Below, in pieces: positions 1 through 5,956 of a stretch of 8,302 nt of DNA. Position 1 is the stretch's first letter. Each line of letters starts with the position of its first letter. The stretch comes from Thioalkalivibrio nitratireducens (GTDB lineage: Bacteria > Pseudomonadota > Gammaproteobacteria > Ectothiorhodospirales > Ectothiorhodospiraceae). The stretch covers positions 1 through 8,302 of the forward strand of contig JAABSN010000149.1 in assembly GCA_011390385.1 (NCBI GenBank). The letters are read 5' to 3'. Position numbers and translations under genes: made by a program. The notes under the pieces are model-generated. The model saw only the letters and a list, made by a program, of their open reading frames with translations. It made no database searches and was not told the DNA's origin.

Positions 1-1
1 T

Positions 2-910
2 TATTTTCACTACGACCGCGCCGTCGGCTTCGCGCCGGTGATGGGGCTCGACCATCCCGTGGACGGCGATGACAGCGCCTGCAACGGGGTCTTCGGCGAC
101 GTGGCGCTGTGCGAGAACAACGGGCTGCTCGCGGTCGCCTCGCACACCGCGCGCGGTCCCGGCGGGCGTTCCGCGAAGAGCCTGCTGCACCTGTCTTCCC
201 CGTGGGACAGCCGCCCGGTCGCGCGGCCGCTCATGACCACCGGGGATTACCTGCGCGGCAGCGACCACCAGCTCAGCGGCATCGGCATCATCGACGTGAG
301 CCCGGCCGGCCACTTCGGCATGAGCACCCATTTCGTCCCGCCGCGCGAGCTGCTCCAGGCCGGCGCGCAGCCGAACGCGGCGCGCGACATCCACCACGGC
401 CTCCTGGCCGGACACCTTGCCGCGCCCGCCGACCACTTCCTGCTGGTGGCGCCCGCCGAGCTGATGCTCTCGACCCACGCGGCCAATGTCAGCTACGGCC
501 CGCGCGTCGGCTTCGACGGCACCGTGCATACCAAGGTCGGCGGGCTCGATGGCGGACACGAGCTGCTGGTGCGCGGCGATCGCGTGATCCGGCGCACCGA
601 TGAGCCCGGCCCCGGCGGCGAGCGGGTGCACAGCTTCACGCCGGGCGCCGTGGGCGCCGACGGCGCCTTCTATTACACGCAGTACGCCGACGGGCCCGAC
701 GAGCGCGTCGATGTCAGCCTCTGGGTGCACGACGGCGTCGAGCACCGGGTGTTGCTAACCAGCGGCGATGTCATCTCCAGGGTAGGCGGCGAGGTCGCCA
801 ACATCGTGTTTGCCACCACCACCAACCATGTCGATACGGAGCAGCGCATCGTGATGCTGTGCGAATTCACCGACGGCGACGCGGCCATTGTGGTCGGCGT
901 GCCGGCCTGA
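2..910 (+). CDS. Tandem-repeat protein resembling NxxGxxAF-type repeat proteins, 5' partial
   Basis: The frame is open to the left edge, so the true start lies outside the window; 302 residues are visible. The GTG/ATG pair at 38-43 is probably internal. Its C-terminal two-thirds shows three related units, each opening with a GD motif: TTGDYL (visible residue ~79), VRGDRVI (~190) and TSGDVI (~253). Each is followed 20-40 residues later by a strand-like segment: DVSPAGHFGMSTHF, GAVGADGAFYYTQY and TEQRIVMLCEF. The chain ends DGDAAIVVGVPA. This layout (GD...G, then NxxGxxAF, then a final 'DG.eAI..' strand) recalls the tandem NxxGxxAF repeat family of predicted secreted or surface beta-repeat proteins. 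No enzyme motif is visible, and signal peptide or anchor cannot be judged with the N-terminus missing. The stop lies 16 bases before the next start, so the two genes probably form one operon. Coding is secure from the strong third-position GC bias; the family assignment is tentative. Confidence 0.7.
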   Translation, partial: YFHYDRAVGFAPVMGLDHPVDGDDSACNGVFGDVALCENNGLLAVASHTARGPGGRSAKSLLHLSSPWDSRPVARPLMTTGDYLRGSDHQLSGIGIIDVSPAGHFGMSTHFVPPRELLQAGAQPNAARDIHHGLLAGHLAAPADHFLLVAPAELMLSTHAANVSYGPRVGFDGTVHTKVGGLDGGHELLVRGDRVIRRTDEPGPGGERVHSFTPGAVGADGAFYYTQYADGPDERVDVSLWVHDGVEHRVLLTSGDVISRVGGEVANIVFATTTNHVDTEQRIVMLCEFTDGDAAIVVGVPA

Positions 911-913
911 GCT

Positions 914-920
914 GGAGAAG
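914..920 (+). promoter_or_regulatory. Ribosome binding site deciding the start of the 404-residue gene
   Basis: GGAGAAG sits 6 bases before ATG 927, just after the TGA (908-910) of the preceding gene. This favours ATG 927 over the in-frame ATG at 888, which overlaps the upstream gene and has no comparable purine-rich site. Confidence 0.65.
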
Positions 921-926
921 CAGGAC

Positions 927-2141
927 ATGAGCGCAAGCAAGAGCATTCCCCGGACACTCGTCGGCACCAACACCGTCCCGAACATCACCCATGGCGTGCC
1001 GCTCTCGACGGTGTTCCATTTCCCCGAGGGCGCCGCGTACCAGCTCGGCGGCAGGCTGTTCGACACCGTCGGCAAGTACGACCTGAAAATACTGGAGGGC
1101 AAGGCCGCGGCCTACAGCGCGCTCAACCTGGAGGTCGGTCTCGCCGGCCCGAACTGGGCCGGGCGGCTGGAAGTGGAGGGCAGCGCGAACGAGGACCAGA
1201 TCCACGCCGACTTGCTGCTGGACGACATCAAGGCCGGGATCCTGATCGGCGCGATCATCAACCCGATCCTGCGGCTGCAGATCCAGGCCTACACCGTCAC
1301 CGAGCACCATCGCTATTGGCCGCCCAAGCTGTGGTTCACCCGCACCTGGCGCGACGTGTTCAACATCGACCAGGACATCGAGCTCGAGCCGATCACCTGG
1401 GCCTACAAGCTCATCCCGCTGGTGAAGACGATCGGCGGTTTCATCCCGTTTCTCAACGTCCTGGCGGCCTTCATCCCCACGGGCGAGCCCAAGCTGGTGG
1501 ACGCGAAGAGCGGCATCGTCGACTACGTGAGCGACCCGGACAGCGTGCTCGACTGGGCATGGGAAGGCATGCTGCTCGAGCCGCAATACCAGGCCGAGTG
1601 GGATCTCATCGAGCTGGCCAGGGCGCTGGCGGGAACCATCGCGCTGATTCCGCCGGTGACCGCGGGCGCCGAGGCGGTCAGCCTGCTGGAACGCGTGACC
1701 AGCTGGCTGCGGCCGTCGCTTGGCACCGGGCCGGTGATGGGGATTCTCCTGCAGTCGCATCTGAAGATCTCGGGACTGAGCGGCTACTACGGGGCCGCCC
1801 GCGAGCACGAGATCACCACACACAAGCTGCGCACCGAGGGCTCGGTCATCGTCGGCGACATCGTCGCCGGCGCCGAGCACGTCGGCGAGATGACGGGCAT
1901 CGGCCTGAATTTCACGCAGCGCGCCAGCCTCAACTTCTCTTTCGGCTGGCACATCAAGGTGTCGTGGCTGAAGATTCTCAGCTACGACCTGGTCGAGACC
2001 TGGAGCGGCAGCGATTTCCACCTGGAGATCCCGGTCTCGGAGCAGTATCGTTACGCGCTCGCCAACGAGCTGGGCAACCTGTCGGACGACGACAAGCTGG
2101 ACATCAAGCTGCTCGACTCGTGGTTCTTCGGTCATGGCTGA
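927..2141 (+). CDS. Uncharacterised tryptophan-rich, cysteine-free protein (404 aa)
   Basis: I do not recognise this protein. Start ATG 927 is chosen for the GGAGAAG site 6 bases upstream; an ATG at 888 would add 13 residues and overlap the previous gene. The 404 residues contain about 13 tryptophans and no cysteine. Residues ~30-130 alternate polar and hydrophobic positions as in beta structure. Two apolar stretches stand out: ~102-118 (KAGILIGAIINPILRLQ) and ~161-184 (LIPLVKTIGGFIPFLNVLAAFI). Both contain prolines and glycines, more like buried or amphipathic segments than clear transmembrane helices. Residues ~228-262 look helical, and ~305-372 look strand-rich again. There is no N-terminal signal peptide and no catalytic motif I can identify. 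Strong third-position GC bias and co-direction with its neighbours make it a real gene. It ends in TGA at 2139-2141, and the same frame continues into the HEAT-repeat gene. A self-assembling or membrane-interacting role would be speculation. Confidence 0.85.
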   Translation: MSASKSIPRTLVGTNTVPNITHGVPLSTVFHFPEGAAYQLGGRLFDTVGKYDLKILEGKAAAYSALNLEVGLAGPNWAGRLEVEGSANEDQIHADLLLDDIKAGILIGAIINPILRLQIQAYTVTEHHRYWPPKLWFTRTWRDVFNIDQDIELEPITWAYKLIPLVKTIGGFIPFLNVLAAFIPTGEPKLVDAKSGIVDYVSDPDSVLDWAWEGMLLEPQYQAEWDLIELARALAGTIALIPPVTAGAEAVSLLERVTSWLRPSLGTGPVMGILLQSHLKISGLSGYYGAAREHEITTHKLRTEGSVIVGDIVAGAEHVGEMTGIGLNFTQRASLNFSFGWHIKVSWLKILSYDLVETWSGSDFHLEIPVSEQYRYALANELGNLSDDDKLDIKLLDSWFFGHG

Positions 2142-2171
2142 GGCCGCGCGGTCAATCCCCAGCTGGCCGAG

Positions 2172-2870
2172 GTGCTGCACGCGCGTTATCGCGGGCTTGC
2201 CCGGGACCCTGAGCGCGACATGGTGGCCGCGCTGTTGCTGCGGGCGCCGGGCGATGAATCGCTCGAAGTTGCGCGCCAGGAGTTTTTCGCCACCGGCAAC
2301 GAGACCCTGGTCACATTGCTCGATGCCTGGGACCGGCTGTCGCCCCAGCTGCGCGCGTGGGTGTTGCCGGCATGCATTGCTGCTGAGAGAAACGACCGGT
2401 GCAAGGATCGTGCGGCGGAGAGGGTTTGCAAGATTCTTCTCGGATCCGTTGCAGCCGCGGACACGGTGACGATACCCGAACTCTTGATTGCTATCGATAG
2501 CGTGTGGCGGCTGGCTCCTTTGAGCAAGACGCTGGACGAAGGGTTGCTTCTTCCCTGTTATCGGCATCCCGATCCGCGCGTGCGCACAGCGGCGGTCGCG
2601 GCAGGATCGGAGTCCCTTGACTGGTCGGAAATGCTCGTGAATGAGGCCGACGCGAAGGTACGGGCTGCACTGGCAGAGCGTATGGGTCGTTGCGGGGGCG
2701 CCTGCGTGGCCAAAGGGCTGGCCATGCTCTTGAGGGATGCCAGCTGGCGTGTCCGCGCGCGGGCAGCGGCAGCGCATGGATTGCTTCGGATGGGATCCAT
2801 CGGGGCGATTGACGAGAAGATCAGCCCGGTCTGGTATGGGGCGCTCAAAACCTCAGGCCGTCTTTTATGA
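2172..2870 (+). CDS. HEAT-repeat protein, possibly with a disrupted start
   Basis: The C-terminal half has helical repeats with the HEAT/PBS-lyase signature D..VR..AA: DPRVRTAAVAA (residues ~134-144), DAKVRAALAERMG (~160-172) and SWRVRARAAAAHGLLRMG (~191-208). Residues ~17-95 are also helical. Such alpha-solenoids normally bind proteins; no enzymatic motif is visible. The start is uncertain. GTG 2172 is the first usual start codon in frame, but it has no good ribosome binding site. ATG 2220 is an alternative. Protein-like coding extends back to 2142, directly after the TGA of the preceding gene, reading GRAVNPQLAEVLHARYRG. An ATG at 2134, overlapping that stop as ATGGCTGA, lies in another frame. 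Losing one base from an original GCGCGCGTC near 2146-2152 would explain the layout (MAEAARVNPQLAEV). The gene may therefore be frameshifted, decayed, or affected by a base-calling error. Codon bias weakens after about 2380, near the decayed region. Confidence 0.6.
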   Translation: MLHARYRGLARDPERDMVAALLLRAPGDESLEVARQEFFATGNETLVTLLDAWDRLSPQLRAWVLPACIAAERNDRCKDRAAERVCKILLGSVAAADTVTIPELLIAIDSVWRLAPLSKTLDEGLLLPCYRHPDPRVRTAAVAAGSESLDWSEMLVNEADAKVRAALAERMGRCGGACVAKGLAMLLRDASWRVRARAAAAHGLLRMGSIGAIDEKISPVWYGALKTSGRLL

Positions 2871-2891
2871 AACCTTAGGGTAAGCCAGTCC

Positions 2892-3053
2892 ATGAACGAT
2901 CAGGAATTCGGACTCGTCGCGTCCGGAGAAGACGCGGCGCGCGAGTATATGGCCTTTAGGCTCGGAAAAGAGGAGTACGGGCTGAATATCCTGAATGTTG
3001 CGCAAATCCGGGGTTACGACGCGGTCACCAAGATCGCCAACGCGCCCGCCTGA
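2892..3053 (+). pseudogene. cheW: Truncated cheW remnant (chemotaxis coupling protein, first 53 residues)
   Basis: ATG 2892 opens a 53-residue frame containing EYMAFRLGKEEYGLNILN and VAQIRGYDAVTKIANAPA. These match the start of CheW, which reads '...FxLGxEEYGIDILKVQEIRGYDxVTxIANxPxFIKGVxNLRG'. CheW is normally about 160 residues and bridges the histidine kinase CheA to chemoreceptors through two SH3-like beta subdomains. Here the sequence stops with TGA exactly where the conserved FIKG...NLRG segment should begin, and the remaining two-thirds is absent. The fragment cannot fold as CheW, so I call it a pseudogene. The chemoreceptor remnant follows in the same reading frame. Recognition of CheW is confident; that no product is made is inferred from the truncation. 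Confidence 0.85.
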
Positions 3054-3080
3054 TTGATTTTTTCAAGGACCGCAACCGCA

Positions 3081-3585
3081 GTGAAGAACCTCAAGATCGG
3101 TATCGTGCTTTCCTTCCTGATCACGGCCTCGATCACCCGTTCGGTGGCGCAGGTTTCCGGCGCCGCGAGGTAGATGGCCGAAGGTGATTTCGCTTTCGAG
3201 CTGTAATCCGACGCCCGTGACGGGATCTGCGAGGGGGTGAATGCGACGCTGGACGCGGTCATTGGGCCGCTTTCCGTGGCGGCAGACTATGTCGACAAAA
3301 TCGCCAAGGGCGATATTCCTGCGAGAATCACGGACGAGTACAAGGGCGATTTCAACGCCCTGAAGAACAACTTCAACACCTGTATCGACGCTTTCAACAA
3401 CTCAGTAGAAAAGCTCAGCGAGCTTATGGGGGGTATCAAGACTGCAGCCGACACCATCAACACCGGCGCCAAGGAAATCGCCGCCGGCAACACCAACTTT
3501 TCCCAGCGCACCGACGAACAGGCCTCCTCCCTCGAAGAATCCGCCGCCGCCGTCACGCCCGCAGCCCCGGTCGCCAGGACTCTTT
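3081..3585 (+). pseudogene. Collapsed methyl-accepting chemotaxis protein remnant
   Basis: One frame reads from GTG 3081 (VKNLKIGIVLSFLITAS, a typical chemoreceptor first membrane helix; AAGGA lies at 3065-3069). It breaks at TAG 3171-3173, resumes as MAEGDFAFEL (HAMP-end style), and breaks again at TAA 3204-3206. It then runs on through VNATLDAVIGPL, VAADYVDKIAKGDIPARI and FNALKNNFNTCIDAFN, as in receptors with repeated HAMP-like units. The start of the cytoplasmic methylation helix follows: TAADTINTGAKEIAAG then FSQRTDEQASSLEESAAA. The ligand-binding domain, second membrane helix, conserved receptor tip and second methylation helix are all missing. Similarity fades around 3550, where the frame turns into a Pro/Ala-rich stretch perhaps derived from a receptor tail; the right boundary is approximate. 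Two nonsense codons plus several internal deletions make a functional receptor impossible. The cheW fragment just upstream shows this was a cheW-receptor pair. Confidence 0.85.
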
Positions 3586-3871
3586 ACTCAGCAGCTCCGA
3601 CATCGGTAGCCGGTGCGGGGATGCACCAGCGGCGCCGACGTATGACCCGCGCTACCGTGGCTTCGGTCTTTGCCTGCAACGCGGCATTGGCTGGCGCCAG
3701 GACCACCCTAAAGGCCTGCCCGCTCTTCGCTTCATCCAGGTCGTCGACTTCTATGATTGCGCGCCGGAAGGAACGGCGGAGCGTCCTGACCAGCGCAATC
3801 TTCAGGCGGAAGTACATCGCATGGTCTTCAACGCCCAGCGTGCACCGACGCAAGCCGACGATCACCCGCGT

Positions 3872-3920
3872 AGCGTCGGTTTTGCCTGGCTCGGGAGCCT
3901 TCTCGCCAACGCTTTTTTTT
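3872..3920 (+). terminator. Weak candidate intrinsic terminator
   Basis: AGCGT at 3872-3876 can pair with ACGCT at 3909-3913. Between them GGCT (3888-3891) pairs with AGCC (3896-3899). A run of eight T (3913-3920) begins at the last base of the outer stem. The T-run directly after a stem fits termination on the + strand, but the stems are short and the loop is large, so this may be chance. Confidence 0.2.
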
Positions 3921-4007
3921 CGCCGCGCGAGGCGTGCGATCTCCAGCTCCCCAGGGACCAGCGCCGAGGTCGGATCTCGAGAGAAATTTGCTGCTCGCAT
4001 GCTGCAA

Positions 4008-4057
4008 GACTCCTGGGCTGAAAGCCCGGCGGTGATTCCTGTGGGTTCGAGTCGCGA
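4008..4057 (+). other. tRNA-half-like hairpin, not an intact tRNA
   Basis: CTGGG (4013-4017) and CCCGG (4025-4029) form a 5-pair stem (one G-T pair) around the 7-base loop CTGAAAG. The loop has T at the position equivalent to 33, GAA as the anticodon (phenylalanine) and A at 37. Downstream, GGTTCGAGTC (4044-4053) resembles a T-loop. However, the variable region is too long for tRNA-Phe, the T-stem has mismatches, and I find no D-arm or acceptor stem. GACTC (4008-4012) and GAGTC (4049-4053) form an outer inverted repeat. It could be a decayed tRNA fragment or coincidence. Confidence 0.2.
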
Positions 4058-4411
4058 ATACCGCAATTGGCCTGACCGACGCCAGGCAATGATGCGCCGC
4101 GGTAATTATTCCTGCCGTGAGTCGCCTCACAAAATTGCTGCCGGTTTTGCGATGGCAGGTGGGAAATCGTTTAGCCCGGGGAAACGCTAGCCGCCTTCTT
4201 GGATCGGCGCGCCGGTTTTTCCGTGCGTTGTGCGTTGCCGTGGCGATCGGCAACTGCGTACGGATGCTCGCACTGCCGAGCCCGCCCAGAAGACGGGCCG
4301 CTCAAGCCGCGCGGATAACAGCCGATATCTCCTACAGTAGAGCATCCGCCAAAGGCAGCCCTGCGCGCTCGAGGTTCAAGAAATCCCATAAAAGTCGCGA
4401 ATACGGGGCAC

Positions 4412-4416
4412 AGAGG
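4412..4416 (+). promoter_or_regulatory. Ribosome binding site of the HD-GYP response regulator
   Basis: AGAGG lies 7 bases before ATG 4424. The protein beginning there starts directly with the receiver-domain strand MAKILIVDDN, which confirms the start. Confidence 0.6.
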
Positions 4417-4423
4417 CAGCGGA

Positions 4424-5890
4424 ATGGCTAAAATCCTGATTGTTGACGACAACTTAACCGGCCGCTCTTTGCTCACCTGGAGCCTTCAAGCGCACGGCTA
4501 CAGCACCGTGGAAGCAGGCGATGGTGTAGAGGCGCTATCGATCGCGCGGCAGGATCGCCCGGATCTTGTCATCTCAGATGCGCTGATGCCGCGCATGGAT
4601 GGCTTTGCCTTGTGCCGAAGCTGGATGGCCGACCAGGATCTTGCCCGGATTCCTTTTCTGTTTTACTCAGCAAGTTACCCCAGTGACAGCGACCGCGAGT
4701 TCGGGCTGCGTATCGGCGCGCGCGGCTATTTCACGAAACCGATGCCAGTCGATCAACTGATTGCGGAAGCTGAAGTCCACTTGTCCAAGACCAATGGCGA
4801 GAGTCGCTCGCCAGCAGAGGATGAGGATGACATCGAGCACGCTCATCGCGAGATCGTCACCAGGAAGCTCGAGGCAAAAATTGCCGAACTTCGCGTGCTG
4901 AACACCGCCTATAAGACGCAGAGCGAAGAGTATGCGCGTCTTTTCAGGGCCAATCCGCAGCCGATGTGGATATACGACCCGGCAAGCCTGCGTTTTCTGG
5001 CGGTAAACGACGCCGCCATAGCGGTGTATGGATATTCGCACCGGGAATGGCTCGCGATGACGATCGAGGATATACGTCCGACCGAAGACGGAGACCGCCT
5101 GCATGCGAAGATGACTGCCAAGGCGGACATCGCTTTCTCCGACTCTGACGTATGGACGCACGTCAAGAAGGACGGGTCGCGCATACAGGTGGAAGTTTCC
5201 GCGCACTCCTTGGACTACGAGGGACGGCCCGCGCGGGTGGTCACGGCGCTCGACGTAACGGAGCGCGTAAAGACCGAGGCGCGGGAGCAGGCGCAGTTAA
5301 AGAGCATCGAGGAAGCGATGCAGGGAACGATTGCGGTCGTCACCCGCATGGTGGAGCTGCGCGACCCTTACACCGCGGGACACCAGCGCAGGACGGCCTC
5401 GCTGTGCGCGGCGATTGGCCGTGAACTCGGCCTCCCTGCAGGCCGGGTCGACGGCCTTAGGCTGGCCGCGCTGATACACGACATTGGGAAAATATCCATT
5501 CCAACCGGCCTTTTGACCAAGCCAGGGCGGATTTCCGAGCTTGAGCTTTCGTATATCCAGCAACACGCCGAACTCGGGTACGAACTGCTCCAGAACGTGC
5601 CGTTCCCGTGGCCGATTGCCGATATCGTGCGACAACACCACGAAAGAATGGATGGCAGCGGCTATCCGCAAGGCTTGCGCGGAGAAGAAATCTTGCTGGA
5701 GGCCCGTATTCTAGGCGTGGCCGACACGGTCGAGGCGATGGCGTCGCACCGACCTTATCGGCCCGCGCGCCCTGTCGAGCGAGCACTCGAGCAGGTCGAA
5801 TCCACGGCGGGTTCTCTGTTCGATGCCGAGGTCGCGGCAGCCTGCATTCGGCTGTTTCGGGAACAAGGCTATACCTTGCCGGCCACCTGA
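4424..5890 (+). CDS. Response regulator REC-PAS-HD-GYP, predicted cyclic-di-GMP phosphodiesterase
   Basis: This 488-residue, apparently soluble protein has three domains. A receiver domain (1-120) carries acidic residues D8/D9, phospho-acceptor D52 (VISDALMPRMDG), S82 and K105 (FTKP), a complete set. A charged, probably helical linker (~135-168) leads to a PAS domain (~168-280; NPQPMWIYD, NDAAIAVYGYS). The HD-GYP domain (~298-485) has H320, H352-D353 within HDIGK, H381, H405-H406-E407, the GYP triplet 413-415 (DGSGYP) and D434. HD-GYP proteins with these metal ligands hydrolyse cyclic-di-GMP to pGpG or GMP, lowering the second messenger that favours biofilm over motility. Activity should be gated by phosphorylation of D52 and by whatever the PAS domain senses. 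It has its own ribosome binding site and follows a geneless stretch, so it is probably monocistronic. It converges on a hybrid kinase with a very similar PAS domain, a candidate partner by inference. Catalytic competence is predicted from motifs; the substrate is known for the family, not shown here. Confidence 0.95.
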   Translation: MAKILIVDDNLTGRSLLTWSLQAHGYSTVEAGDGVEALSIARQDRPDLVISDALMPRMDGFALCRSWMADQDLARIPFLFYSASYPSDSDREFGLRIGARGYFTKPMPVDQLIAEAEVHLSKTNGESRSPAEDEDDIEHAHREIVTRKLEAKIAELRVLNTAYKTQSEEYARLFRANPQPMWIYDPASLRFLAVNDAAIAVYGYSHREWLAMTIEDIRPTEDGDRLHAKMTAKADIAFSDSDVWTHVKKDGSRIQVEVSAHSLDYEGRPARVVTALDVTERVKTEAREQAQLKSIEEAMQGTIAVVTRMVELRDPYTAGHQRRTASLCAAIGRELGLPAGRVDGLRLAALIHDIGKISIPTGLLTKPGRISELELSYIQQHAELGYELLQNVPFPWPIADIVRQHHERMDGSGYPQGLRGEEILLEARILGVADTVEAMASHRPYRPARPVERALEQVESTAGSLFDAEVAAACIRLFREQGYTLPAT

Positions 5891-5891
5891 A

Positions 5892-5948
5892 ACCGCGACA
5901 GCGCTACCAGGTTGGCTGCGTAACCACGAGACAGTACACAGTCGCGGT
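5892..5948. repeat. Inverted repeat in the convergent intergenic gap
   Basis: ACCGCGAC (5892-5899) and GTCGCGGT (5941-5948) are perfect 8-base complements that almost span the 66-base gap between the two signalling genes. A smaller hairpin, GGTT (5910-5913) with AACC (5922-5925), lies inside. A bidirectional terminator would suit this position, but the 41-base loop and lack of a T-tract make that weak. Confidence 0.35.
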
Positions 5949-5956
5949 CGCCGGGC

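Larger units (their letters stand above)
3586..4423 (+). other. About 840 bases without a convincing gene
   Basis: Several frames are open here mainly through base composition. The + frame containing ATG 3821 is open from before 3551 to a TGA at 4019-4021. It includes YDPRYRGFGLCLQRGIGW and DFYDCAPEGTAERPDQRN and has moderate third-position GC, so it could be a gene fragment with no recognisable family. The opposite strand in the same codon register (about 4066 down to 3584) is also open, arginine-rich and unrecognised. I cannot decide between them and annotate neither as a gene. The stretch also holds a T8 tract at 3913-3920 and a tRNA-arm-like hairpin at 4013-4029. The last 200 bases should contain the promoter of the downstream regulator, but I see no convincing -35/-10 or sigma-54 site. 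Confidence 0.5.

Noticed and set aside
2139..2141. TGA as a selenocysteine codon or programmed readthrough
   Set aside because: There is no Cys/Sec-type redox motif around it and no obvious SECIS-like hairpin right after. A one-base loss at an overlapping start explains the layout better.
867..2777. 636-residue open frame on the - strand
   Set aside because: Antisense to two co-directional genes with consistent codon bias. Its translation is rich in Arg, His, Gln and Asp with no recognisable domain, as expected of a GC-rich shadow frame.
4008..4060. A functional tRNA gene
   Set aside because: No acceptor stem or D-arm, a mismatched T-stem and an over-long variable region; kept only as a tRNA-like fragment.
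3586..4190. Continuation of the chemoreceptor frame to a stop at 4190
   Set aside because: After about 3585 the translation becomes Arg/Ser/Thr-rich with no receptor features; it stays open only by composition.
3828..4253. 141-residue and 75-residue - strand frames (GIRDSNPQESPPGFQPRSL and similar)
   Set aside because: The RDSNP-type text is typical of spurious translations of tRNA-like or repeat DNA, and there is no domain.
4051..4404. 11-base direct repeat GTCGCGAATAC at 4051-4061 and 4394-4404
   Set aside because: Repeats of this length are expected several times by chance in a window of this size, and nothing else links the two copies.
4117..4476. Overlapping open frames on both strands just before the regulator
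   Set aside because: Arg/Ala/Ser-rich translations with no family, overlapping the well-supported start at 4424.
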